A stretch of DNA of 64,000 bases from Mycobacterium stomatepiae (GTDB lineage Bacteria > Actinomycetota > Actinomycetes > Mycobacteriales > Mycobacteriaceae): positions 1,984,001-2,048,000 of the forward strand of contig NZ_AP022587.1 in the NCBI RefSeq assembly GCF_010731715.1, given 5' to 3'. Each line of letters opens with the position of its first letter. Position 1 is the first letter of the stretch. Under the pieces are notes generated by a model. It was not told the DNA's origin, made no database searches, and worked only from the letters and a program-made list of their open reading frames with translations. Position numbers and translations under genes: made by a program. Below are positions 18,822 through 26,031 of the stretch, one piece after another.

Positions 18822-18898
18822 AGCATTAACTTTCTCGAACGCTGCTGGTCACCGCACGAGCGGCTTGTTGACTTCTGCCAATTTTCAGGCAGCCAAAT

Positions 18899-19456
18899 TC
18901 AGCCGACTTCGGCCGTGAGCTTGCCGACCGCGTCACGCACATTGGCCACCAGCTCGGCGTGCTCGCCGGGTGCCTTGCCCTCCAAGGTCCCGAACGGCAC
19001 CGACAGCTTGATCGCCTCCACGACCCGCGCGCCGGCGATGCCGAACGACTTGCGGGTGTCGTCGTGCGCCCACACCCCGCCGTACTGGCCAAACGACCCG
19101 CCGATCACCGCAAGCGGCTTGTCCTTCAATGCACTGTCGCCGTACGGGCGCGACAGCCAGTCGATGGCGTTCTTGATGACGGCCGGATAGCTGCCGTTGT
19201 ACTCGGGCGTCACTACCAGGGCCGCGTCCGCCTCCGCCGCGGCGGCGCGCAGCGCAACCACTGCATCCAGCGGCGCAGCGTCACCGTTCATGACGTCGTC
19301 GATTTCCTCGTTGTAGAACGGAAGCTCGCCCAGCCCCTCGAACACGATGACGCTGACATTGTCGGGCGCCACATCGGCCGCCAGCTGGGCAATCTGGCGG
19401 TTTATCGACGCCGCCCGCAAGCTGCCGACTAACGCCAAGACTTTGGTATCTCCCAC
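18899..19456 (-). CDS. NADPH-dependent FMN reductase (Rv3054c-like)
   Basis: 185 residues from GTG 19456 (VGDTKVLALVGS). Flavodoxin-like fold: phosphate loop GSLRAASINRQ near the N-terminus, then TPEYNGSYPAVIKNAIDWLSRP, the hallmark of the NADPH:FMN/quinone reductase group, and a GGSFGQYGG loop. It probably reduces flavins, quinones or chromate-like oxidants. It is divergent from a TetR gene with a perfect palindrome between them at 19501-19520, so it is likely repressed by that TetR and induced by an electrophile or quinone. Confidence 0.9.
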   Translation of the reverse strand: MGDTKVLALVGSLRAASINRQIAQLAADVAPDNVSVIVFEGLGELPFYNEEIDDVMNGDAAPLDAVVALRAAAAEADAALVVTPEYNGSYPAVIKNAIDWLSRPYGDSALKDKPLAVIGGSFGQYGGVWAHDDTRKSFGIAGARVVEAIKLSVPFGTLEGKAPGEHAELVANVRDAVGKLTAEVG

Positions 19457-19500
19457 AGTTCCATGCCCTTCTGTTGTTGGTGTACATCCTTGCACGACTC

Positions 19501-19520
19501 AAACGGACTATAGTCCGTTT
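19501..19520. promoter_or_regulatory. perfect 20-bp palindromic operator
   Basis: AAACGGACTATAGTCCGTTT is fully self-complementary. It lies 45 bp before the start of the FMN reductase and 27 bp before the start of the TetR gene. A TAAAGT box at 19535-19540 is 7 nt before GTG 19547, so the operator covers the -35 region of the TetR-dinP transcript. Confidence 0.82.
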
Positions 19521-19546
19521 TATTCCGGCCGCGTTAAAGTGCAGTG

Positions 19547-20161
19547 GTGAGCGGTGTCGAGAGGTCGGGCGAATTGCGCGTGTCAGCTCGACGCGAGCTG
19601 CCCCAAGAGCGCGGCGACGCGGCACGCAACCGCGAGCTGTTGCTGCAGGCAGCCCGCCGCCTGGTCGCCAAACGCGGTGCGGACGCGGTCACGATGGACG
19701 ACGTCGCGGCGGCCGCCGGCGTCGGCAAGGGCACGCTGTTTCGCCGGTTCGGCAGTCGGGCCGGCCTGATGATGGTGCTGCTCGACGAAGACGAACGGGC
19801 CAGCCAGCAGGCCTTCCTGTTCGGCCCGCCACCGCTGGGGCCGGACGCCCCGCCGATGGATCGGCTGGTGGCATTCGGACGCGAACGGCTGTGCTTCGTA
19901 CACACCCACCACGCGCTGTTGTCGGCGGCCAAGGGTGAACCGCTGACCCGCCACGTCGGAGCCGCGTCGGTGCAGCGCACCCATGTGCGGGTGCTGTTGC
20001 AGGCCGCCCACACCAGCGGCGATCTCGATGTGCAAACCGACGCACTGTTGGCCCTGCTCGACGTGGATTACGTTGAGCATCAACTGAACTATGGCGGCCA
20101 CACGCTGGAGAGCCTCGGCGATGCCTGGGAGAGCCTGGCGCGCAAGCTGTGTGGGCGGTGA
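19547..20161 (+). CDS. TetR family regulator (Rv3055-like)
   Basis: 204 residues from GTG 19547, taken because it lies 7 nt after a TAAAGT box and would be leaderless; the frame also has GTG at 19544. HTH at about residues 48-68 (TMDDVAAAAGVGKGTLFRRF). The C-terminal part is the common mycobacterial TetR sensor. The perfect palindrome at 19501-19520 is its likely operator, giving control of itself, the divergent FMN reductase and, 10 bp downstream, dinP. Confidence 0.9.
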   Translation: MSGVERSGELRVSARRELPQERGDAARNRELLLQAARRLVAKRGADAVTMDDVAAAAGVGKGTLFRRFGSRAGLMMVLLDEDERASQQAFLFGPPPLGPDAPPMDRLVAFGRERLCFVHTHHALLSAAKGEPLTRHVGAASVQRTHVRVLLQAAHTSGDLDVQTDALLALLDVDYVEHQLNYGGHTLESLGDAWESLARKLCGR

Positions 20162-20171
20162 CCTGACCGAG

Positions 20172-21215
20172 ATGGCCTCGCCGACGTCGAGCTGGGTCCT
20201 GCATGTCGATCTCGACCAGTTTCTCGCCTCGGTCGAGCTGCGGCGCCATCCCGAGCTGGTGGGTCTGCCCGTAATCGTCGGCGGCAGTGGTGATCCCACC
20301 GAGCCGCGCAAGGTCGTCACCTGCGCGTCATATCAGGCTCGCGAGTTCGGGGTGCACGCGGGCATGCCGTTGCGCACCGCGGCTCGGCGCTGCCCGGACG
20401 CCACCTTCTTACTGTCGGATCCGGCCGCCTACGACGAGGCCTCCGACCAGGTGATGGGATTGCTGCGCGATCTGGGACACCCGGTCGAGGTATGGGGCTG
20501 GGACGAGGCGTACGTGTCGGTGACGGCGGCCGATCCCGCCGACGTCGCGGAACAGATTCGCGCCGTTGTCTATTCGGAAACCGGGCTGTCCTGTTCGGTC
20601 GGCATCAGTGACAACAAACAACGGGCCAAGGTGGCGACCGGCTTCGGAAAACCCGGTGGCGTCTTTACGCTCACCGATGCGAACTGGATGGATGTGATGG
20701 CCGATCGGCCGGTCGACGCGCTGTGGGGCGTGGGCCCCAAGACTGCGAAAAAGCCTGCGGCGCTGGATATCACCACGGTACGACAGCTCGCCAACACCGA
20801 CGCCGAGTTACTCACGTCCACCTTCGGGCCGCGTACCGGCCTGTGGCTGCTGCTGCTCGCCAAGGGCGGTGGCGACGCGGAGGTCAGCGCCGAGCCCTGG
20901 GTCCCGCGCTCGCGCAGTCACGTCGTCACGTTCCCGCGCGACCTCACCGATCGATCCGAAATGGATTCGGCTGTAACAGAATTGGCAAGGCAAGCCCTGG
21001 CAGAAGTCGTGGCGGCGGGACGCGTCGTCACGCGGGTCGCGGTCACCGTGCGCACCGCCACGTTCTCCACACGCACCAAGATTCGCAAGCTGCCGGCGCC
21101 CACCACCGATGCCAACGTCATCGTCGCGGCAGCCCTGAGTGTCCTGGATTTGTTCGAACTCGACCGCCCGGTCCGGCTACTCGGGGTGCGACTCGAATTG
21201 GTCATGCCGGCCTAG
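20172..21215 (+). CDS. dinP: Y-family DNA polymerase IV (DinP/DinB2)
   Basis: 347 residues from ATG 20172. Catalytic acidic residues in HVDLDQF and WGWDEAY; thumb and little-finger regions follow (GVGPKTAKKPAALDI is the HhH part, with Pro where paralogues have Leu). The steric-gate position after DLDQF is Leu rather than aromatic, as in the mycobacterial DinB2 group, which is known to use ribonucleotides readily. It starts 10 bp after the TetR gene and is probably co-transcribed behind the operator at 19501. Its 3' end overlaps the convergent SDR gene by 39 bp. Confidence 0.93.
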   Translation: MASPTSSWVLHVDLDQFLASVELRRHPELVGLPVIVGGSGDPTEPRKVVTCASYQAREFGVHAGMPLRTAARRCPDATFLLSDPAAYDEASDQVMGLLRDLGHPVEVWGWDEAYVSVTAADPADVAEQIRAVVYSETGLSCSVGISDNKQRAKVATGFGKPGGVFTLTDANWMDVMADRPVDALWGVGPKTAKKPAALDITTVRQLANTDAELLTSTFGPRTGLWLLLLAKGGGDAEVSAEPWVPRSRSHVVTFPRDLTDRSEMDSAVTELARQALAEVVAAGRVVTRVAVTVRTATFSTRTKIRKLPAPTTDANVIVAAALSVLDLFELDRPVRLLGVRLELVMPA

Positions 21216-22082
21216 CTGCGCCGGGGCCGGCCGAAGCGCCCGGGTGAAGACGACGTTCACCTGGCGCATCGCCACGCTGTAGGGCCACCACGCCAGCCGC
21301 TTGAATGCGTAGAGCGCCCGGATGTCCTGCGACGTGTAGATCAGGTATCTGTTCTTCGCCACACCGGCCAGGATCTTCTCGGCGACCCTCTCCGGCGACA
21401 TCGCGTGACCGCTGAAGCGGTCCACCCACCGGCCAACCCTGGGGTCGCCGCGGTCGACGCCGGCGATCTCGACGGTGTCGACCAGCGGCGTCTTCACCGC
21501 CCCGGGCACCACGACGGAGACCCCGATCCGGTGCAGGGCGAGGTCGAAGCGCAATACCTCGGACAGGCCGCGCAATCCGTACTTGCTGGCGCTGTAGGCG
21601 GCATGCCACGGCAGCGCGACCAGCCCGGCCGCCGACGACACGTTGACCAAATGCCCACCGCGGCGGGCCGCCACCATCGGCGGCACGAACGCCTCGATGA
21701 CGTGGATCGGACCCATCAGATTGATCGAGACCATCTTGGTCCACTGGTCGTGGCTGAGCCGGTCGACGGTTCCCCAGGCCGACACGCCCGCGATGTTCAT
21801 CACGACGTCCATGCTCGGATGCGCGGCGTGGATGTCGGCGGCGAAGGCCGCCACCTCGTCATAGTCGGCGATGTCCAGCACGCGGTGCGCCGGCACTTGC
21901 GCGCCCAGTGCGCGGGCGTCGGCCACGGTTTGGGCCAGCCGCTCGCCGTCGCGATCGGTCAGGAACAACTCGGCCCCGTGCGCCGCCAGCCGCAACGCGG
22001 TGGCCCGACCGATGCCGCTGGCCGCGCCCGTGATCAGACTGCGCTTCCCCGCGAAATACCGCGCCGATCCCCTCTGCGCCAT
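21177..22082 (-). CDS. short-chain dehydrogenase (Rv3057c-like)
   Basis: 301 residues from ATG 22082 (MAQRGSARYFAGK); the frame extends to 22136 into the stop region of the TetR gene. Cofactor loop TGAASGIGRA, NIAG in place of NNAG, catalytic Ser in NVSSAAG and YSASK. A C-terminal extension (KRLAWWPYSVAMRQV) suggests membrane association, as in related mycobacterial SDRs. Same-strand TetR gene lies directly upstream, cyp136 is divergent beyond it; this trio is conserved in M. tuberculosis as Rv3057c-Rv3059. Confidence 0.9.
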   Translation of the reverse strand: MAQRGSARYFAGKRSLITGAASGIGRATALRLAAHGAELFLTDRDGERLAQTVADARALGAQVPAHRVLDIADYDEVAAFAADIHAAHPSMDVVMNIAGVSAWGTVDRLSHDQWTKMVSINLMGPIHVIEAFVPPMVAARRGGHLVNVSSAAGLVALPWHAAYSASKYGLRGLSEVLRFDLALHRIGVSVVVPGAVKTPLVDTVEIAGVDRGDPRVGRWVDRFSGHAMSPERVAEKILAGVAKNRYLIYTSQDIRALYAFKRLAWWPYSVAMRQVNVVFTRALRPAPAQLGRHDQFESHPE

Positions 22083-22119
22083 GACGGTGACGATACCGCC
22101 GGTAACGCCCTCGGCCGCG

Positions 22120-22758
22120 TTACCCGCGGTCGCCACCCCACAGGGAGTTCAGCCACAGCTGCTCGAGCAGCCGGACGCGCCGGTCCAGGTCGCCGTCGCG
22201 GCCGGCAAAGATCGGGTCGCCGGTCAGCATCAGGGAGGTGGTCCCCATCAGGGTGCGCACCAGCGTCGGGATGTCGTCGCTGATCGGATTCGCGGTACCG
22301 GCGGCCAGCTCCGCCTCGACGATCGCGACGATATCGCGCAGCACCACCTCGAACTGCTGCTCGAGCATGTTCTGGATTTCGACGTCGGTGTACCGGGCGG
22401 CATTGCAGGCCGTCATCACGGGGTCGTTGTGCGCGTAGACCGCGGCGGTGCTGCCCACCATCCGCTTGGCGAACTGCTCCGGCGATTCGTCGGGCTGGCG
22501 CGGAGCGAAGAAATGCGTGAGTTCTTCGAGCTCCTGGGTGGCCTCGGCCACGATCTGGGCGAGCACCGCGTACTTGGAGTCGAAATAGAAGTAGAAGCCG
22601 GACCGGCCCACCCCGGCCCGCAGACTGATGGTGCTGACGGACAGCTCTGCGAACGGCCGCTCCTGCAGCAGTTCACGGACCGCTTGCATGATCGCCTGCC
22701 GGTGTTTGTCACCGCGTCGCCGCGTCGCCGGCTCGCCCGGGTCCGCGTGGCTGCTCAT
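22120..22758 (-). CDS. TetR family regulator (Rv3058c-like)
   Basis: 212 residues from ATG 22758 (MSSHADPGE). HTH at about residues 39-61 (SVSTISLRAGVGRSGFYFYF), a variant with FYFYF like that of EthR. The sensor domain also resembles EthR-type regulators. Divergent from cyp136, with a TTGAC-AGCC-GTCAA inverted repeat between them, so it probably represses cyp136 and the SDR. Confidence 0.9.
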   Translation of the reverse strand: MSSHADPGEPATRRRGDKHRQAIMQAVRELLQERPFAELSVSTISLRAGVGRSGFYFYFDSKYAVLAQIVAEATQELEELTHFFAPRQPDESPEQFAKRMVGSTAAVYAHNDPVMTACNAARYTDVEIQNMLEQQFEVVLRDIVAIVEAELAAGTANPISDDIPTLVRTLMGTTSLMLTGDPIFAGRDGDLDRRVRLLEQLWLNSLWGGDRG

Positions 22759-22794
22759 CCCCTGACCTTGCACCACACCACTCCAAAAGCAAAC

Positions 22795-22808
22795 TTGACA
22801 GCCGTCAA
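22795..22808. promoter_or_regulatory. inverted repeat between TetR and cyp136
   Basis: TTGAC AGCC GTCAA, 5-bp arms with a 4-bp spacer, 37 bp from the TetR start and 66 bp before the cyp136 start. The half-site equals the core of the operators at 1633-1681 (GTTGAC/GTCAAC), so two different TetR proteins may read related sites. Confidence 0.5.
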
Positions 22809-22873
22809 CTTTTTCCCGAAGGATAATGGCAAGTGACGGATGTCACCAGCCCCGGGTCCGCAAAGGAGCGTCC

Positions 22874-24355
22874 ATGCCCGCCACCATCAGCACCCCGCAC
22901 TACCTGCTCGACCAGGCAAAGCGCCGGTTCACGCCGTCGATCAACAACTTCCCGGGCATGGGCATCGTCGAACGCCGGCTGCTGAACCATCAATTCGCGG
23001 AGCGCAAGCTTGCCGATCCGCCACCGGGCAGCGACCTCAAAGCGGCCGTGGGCGACGCGGGGCTCCCGGTCATCGGGCACATCATCGAGATGCTGCGCGG
23101 CGGACCCGACTATCTGAAGTTCCTCTACGAGACCAAGGGCCCGGTGGTCTTCGGTGACTCACCCGTGCTCCCGGGCATCGCCGCGCTGGGCCCCGACGCC
23201 GCGCAGGTGGTCTACTCCAACCGGAACAAGGACTTTTCCCAGCAAGGCTGGGTGCCGGTGATCGGCCCCTTCTTCAACCGCGGCTTGATGCTGCTCGACT
23301 TCGAAGAGCACATGTTCCACCGGCGGATCATGCAGGAGGCCTTCGTCCGTTCCCGGCTGGTCAGCTATGTCGAGCAGATGGACCAGGTGATCTCGAAGAC
23401 CATCGCCAACGACTGGGTGGCCAACGACGCGCGATTCCTGCTCTACCCGGCGATGAAGGAACTGACGCTCGACATCGCCTCGATGGTGTTCATGGGCCAC
23501 GAGCCGGGCACCGACCACGAGCTGGTGACCAAGGTCAACAACGCGCTCGCCATCACCACCCGCGCGGGCAACGCGATCATCCGCACTCCGGTGCCGCCGT
23601 TCACGTGGTGGCGGGGCCTCAAGGCGCGCGAGCTGCTGGAGGACTACTTCCGCGAGCGCGTCCAGGAACAACGCGCCAACCCGGGCGACGACCTGCTGTC
23701 AGTGTTGTGCCTGACCGAAGACGAGGACGGCAACAAGTTCTCCGACGAGGACATCGTCAACCACATGATCTTTTTGATGATGGCCGCGCACGACACGTCG
23801 ACGTCGACGGTGACGACGATGGCGTACAACCTGGCCCGCCACCCGGAGTGGCAGCAGCGTTGCCGCGAGGAATCCGACCGGCTCGGTGACGGACCGGTCG
23901 ACATCGAGTCGCTGGAGAAGCTGGAGTCACTCGACCTGGTGATGAACGAGTCGATCCGACTGGTGACCCCGGTGCAGTGGGCGATGCGGCAGACGGTGCG
24001 CGACACCGACCTACTGGGTTACTACATCCCCAAGGGCACCAACGTGATCGCCTACCCGGGAATGAACCACCGATTGCCCGAATTATGGACGGACCCACTG
24101 AAATTCGATCCGGAGCGGTTCACCGAACCTCGCAACGAGCACAAGCGGCACCGCTACGCGTTCACGCCGTTCGGCGGCGGCGCCCACAAGTGCATCGGAA
24201 TGACGTTCGGGCAGTTGGAGATCAAGACGATCCTGCACCGCCTGCTGCGCAAGTATCGGCTCGAGCCGCCCCGCCACGGCTACACGTGCGAGTGGGACTA
24301 CGGCGGCATGCCGGTGCCGAAGGACGGCATGCCAATTATGTTGCGCCCGCTGTGA
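22874..24355 (+). CDS. cyp136: cytochrome P450 CYP136
   Basis: 493 residues from ATG 22874, with AAAGGAG 7 nt upstream. P450 landmarks: I-helix MMAAHDTSTST (the AHDTS oxygen-activation motif), ExxR as ESIR in NESIRLV, and the heme loop FGGGAHKCIGM with the Cys ligand. The N-terminal region and the length match M. tuberculosis CYP136; the general likeness is to CYP51-type lipid P450s, but the natural substrate is not established. No membrane anchor is visible. Divergent from its probable TetR regulator. Confidence 0.94.
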   Translation: MPATISTPHYLLDQAKRRFTPSINNFPGMGIVERRLLNHQFAERKLADPPPGSDLKAAVGDAGLPVIGHIIEMLRGGPDYLKFLYETKGPVVFGDSPVLPGIAALGPDAAQVVYSNRNKDFSQQGWVPVIGPFFNRGLMLLDFEEHMFHRRIMQEAFVRSRLVSYVEQMDQVISKTIANDWVANDARFLLYPAMKELTLDIASMVFMGHEPGTDHELVTKVNNALAITTRAGNAIIRTPVPPFTWWRGLKARELLEDYFRERVQEQRANPGDDLLSVLCLTEDEDGNKFSDEDIVNHMIFLMMAAHDTSTSTVTTMAYNLARHPEWQQRCREESDRLGDGPVDIESLEKLESLDLVMNESIRLVTPVQWAMRQTVRDTDLLGYYIPKGTNVIAYPGMNHRLPELWTDPLKFDPERFTEPRNEHKRHRYAFTPFGGGAHKCIGMTFGQLEIKTILHRLLRKYRLEPPRHGYTCEWDYGGMPVPKDGMPIMLRPL

Positions 24356-24365
24356 ACTCGTGAGA

Positions 24366-24929
24366 TCAGACCATCAGTCGGTTCGCGCACGCGATCAGCG
24401 CGCGCAATGCCGACTGCGTCGGATCCTCCGCTAGATCTACAGCCCATTCGGTACGGATGCCGTCGCTGCCGCAGATGAACGTGGCGGTTCACCCATCCGA
24501 CGCCATCTGGTGAAACTTCAATGTTTCGATTGCGATCCCGCGTTCGTGCAGCATCGCGGTGAGTGCGGCGATCGGTCCGCTGGCGGCCGCGGTCGAGGTG
24601 CGGTTGCAGTCACCGACGGTGATCATTGCCCGGAAATTGCGGGCCTGCGGCCCTAGCCGCCCCGTGGGTCGCTCGGTGTCGGCGCACACCCAGTGCCCCA
24701 GCCGCAGCGGGCCGGCGGCGTCACCGTAGGCGGTCACGAAGTTTTCCCACGTCATCGAGCCGGCCTGTTCCCGCAGCCCGCGCGGCAGGGCGACCCCGAA
24801 GTGATCGCCGAACCACGCGTTGGCGTCGCGGCGGCACGCAGGCACGCTGACGGGATTGCGCTCCGAACGGGCGAGCGGCCTAGAAAAAGGCTCTGAAAGG
24901 GGCTTCGTACGAGGCTGGGTAAGAGGCAC
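24366..24929 (-). pseudogene. stand-alone LeuA allosteric-domain protein, interrupted by TGA
   Basis: GTG 24929 opens a frame with ARNFRAMITVGDCNRTSTAAASGPIAALTAMLHERGIAIETL (in shorter motifs: TAAASGPIAALTAML), which is like the C-terminal leucine-binding/dimerisation domain of 2-isopropylmalate synthase, without the catalytic TIM barrel. The frame stops at TGA 24489-24491 after MASDG, codon 147, but the same frame then reads TATFICGSDGIRTEWAVDL and on to a second stop at 24366, as expected for this domain. One base change (for example CGA to TGA) would explain it. Its leader holds an amino-acid attenuator (24967-25055). Confidence 0.75.
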
Positions 24930-24966
24930 GGTTTCGGTCTTCTCTGGTCGAAAGGAGCGACCGACG

Positions 24967-25034
24967 GTAGTAGCTTCCGACCCACAGCGGGGGGTCGGTC
25001 TGGATCAGACCCCGCTGCGGGTGCTGGCTACTAC
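24967..25034 (-). promoter_or_regulatory. branched-chain amino-acid attenuator RNA
   Basis: On the minus strand, upstream of the LeuA-domain gene, several stems compete. GTAGTAGC (25027-25034) pairs with GCTACTAC (24967-24974) as an outer 8-bp stem. CCGACCC/GGGTCGG (24977-24983 with 24992-24998) and GGTCTG/CAGACC (24997-25002 with 25006-25011) form local hairpins. CAGCGGGG and CCCCGCTG (24985-24992 with 25010-25017) form a perfect 8-bp alternative that excludes both. The 5' arms overlap codons of the leader peptide at 25005-25055, the classical attenuation layout. No U-run follows the last hairpin, so the outcome (termination or translation) is not certain. Confidence 0.7.
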
Positions 25035-25055
25035 GGCACTCGTGAGAAGACGCAC
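25005..25055 (-). CDS. 16-residue leader peptide, Leu/Val rich
   Basis: GTG at 25055 encodes MRLLTSAVVASTRSGV and stops at TGA 25005-25007. Leu-Leu (CTT CTC, 25044-25049) and Val-Val (GTA GTA, 25029-25034) are the sensor codons. A TAATGT box (25063-25068 on the minus strand) ends 7 nt before the GTG, so the message should begin at the start codon, leaderless. Stalling at Leu or Val would leave the CAGCGGGG arm free. Such peptides precede leucine genes in Actinobacteria; this one precedes a LeuA-like domain gene. Confidence 0.75.
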   Translation of the reverse strand: MRLLTSAVVASTRSGV

Positions 25056-25202
25056 GAACCCGACATTAGACGCCGTAGGTCGGCCGGTGCAACTTCATTT
25101 CCGGCCGGGTGTCCGCGTTACGCGGGTTAAACAGGCTTACACGTGTCGAATAGCGGCTATCCCGTCGTCGCCTCACCCCCTCCCAGACGAAAGGCGATGA
25201 CA

Positions 25203-25328
25203 ATGATGCCGACGGCAACCGAGAAGGCGCTCGACGCAGCGGCAGTGGCGCGGGGGCTGCTCGAAGTGTTGCTGGTGCCGACGAGGTGGTCCTCAGCGTG
25301 GGAGCCGGTAGCGGCAGCGCAGAACTGA
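25203..25328 (+). pseudogene. degenerate copy 1 of a micro-lipoprotein family
   Basis: 41 residues from ATG 25203 (MMPTATEKALDAAAVARGLL). It aligns along its length with the copies at 25425 and 25806: same Lys-Ala-Leu start, Ala-rich hydrophobic core and LVPT block. The TGC of the other copies is TRW here, so the Cys is gone, and the Gly-rich tail is out of frame: a shifted frame reads VGAGSGS just downstream. It shares the upstream GAAAGGC...GACAATG pattern. Probably a decaying duplicate. Confidence 0.55.
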
Positions 25329-25424
25329 TCCACTCAACATGTTTACCTAGTTCGAACTGGGGCGATCCCCTCGTCGCTTCAGCCGCGAGCGGGTTGCAAC
25401 CCCTCACATGAAAGGCAAACGACA

Positions 25425-25574
25425 ATGAAGTCGATGACCGCCAAGAAGGCTCTCAACGTTGCCGCAGCGACGGCCGGTCTGGTCGCAGTGATGCTGGTAC
25501 CGACGGGATGTTCGACGGCAGTGGGCGGCACGGGTGGCAGCGGCGGGCTGAGCATCAACCTCCCCACTCTCTAG
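25425..25574 (+). CDS. micro-lipoprotein-like secreted peptide, copy 2
   Basis: 49 residues: MKSMTAKKALNVAA, a hydrophobic core ending VAVMLVPTGCS, then a Gly-rich tail GGTGGSGGLSINLPTL. The Cys at about residue 29 after Thr-Gly looks like a lipidation site, but Pro at -3 departs from the usual lipobox. If processed, the mature peptide is only about 20 residues. GAAAGGC precedes the ATG. Paralogous to copies 1 and 3 within 800 bp. Function unknown. Confidence 0.6.
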   Translation: MKSMTAKKALNVAAATAGLVAVMLVPTGCSTAVGGTGGSGGLSINLPTL

Positions 25575-25805
25575 CGCGACCCACACCCGGCGATGCGGAG
25601 GTTTCCACCGCGTGAACGCCACCCATTCGGGTCTGCAGCCTCGCTACCCGCGGCGCATTTTCGCTATTCCGTTGTGCCAGTACGCATATGACAAAGCTAA
25701 TCGTGAGAAACATCACGAAATCCGGCTTGCACGTGTGCAACAGGGGGTAACCGGCGAAGGCATCAACCAAGAAGGCCATCTGTCCCCTCTCGGAAAGGCA
25801 CGACG
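25575..25805. other. spacer between micro-lipoprotein copies 2 and 3
   Basis: 231 bp with no credible gene; less GC-rich around 25660-25720. Probably holds the promoter of copy 3. Just before its end CCCCTC and GGAAAGGC repeat the sequence found before copies 1 and 2. Confidence 0.4.
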
Positions 25806-25976
25806 ATGAAGTCGCACTCCACCAAGAAAACCCTCAAAGCCAGTGCAGCCGCCCTTGGGGTGGCCGCACTGTTGGTACTGCCGACAGGATGCTCGACGGC
25901 AGCGGGCGGCGCCGGCGGCGGCGGCGTTCTTGGCGGCAGTAGCGGCGGCACCTGCATATTGATCGTCTGCCTCTAA
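25806..25976 (+). CDS. micro-lipoprotein-like secreted peptide, copy 3
   Basis: 56 residues: MKSHSTKKTLKASAAALG, hydrophobic core VAALLVLPTGCS, then AAGGAGGGGVLGGSSGG and a hydrophobic end TCILIVCL with two more Cys. It shares MKS..TKK.L and PTGCSTA with copy 2 and the GGAAAGGCACGACG leader. It is followed after 6 bp by a near-perfect 48-nt hairpin. Secreted or membrane-attached peptide of unknown role. Confidence 0.6.
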   Translation: MKSHSTKKTLKASAAALGVAALLVLPTGCSTAAGGAGGGGVLGGSSGGTCILIVCL

Positions 25977-25982
25977 CCGTTC

Positions 25983-26030
25983 GGGAAGGCGGCCCGCCGG
26001 GAACCTGGGTTCCTGGCGGGCCGCCTTCCC
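25983..26030. terminator. 23-bp stem hairpin, bidirectional terminator
   Basis: Arms 25983-26005 and 26008-26030 are complementary at 22 of 23 positions, the exception being a G-T pair; the apex is TG. It fills the gap between the convergent micro-lipoprotein copy 3 and the MEDS gene. The stem begins with GGGAAGGC and ends GCCTTCCC. Confidence 0.85.
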
Positions 26031-26031
26031 G

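Noticed and set aside
24967..25034. tRNA-like cloverleaf
   Set aside because: The outer stem and three hairpins suggest a tRNA, but there is no T-loop, no anticodon arm of correct size and no CCA context; the attenuator reading explains the stems better.
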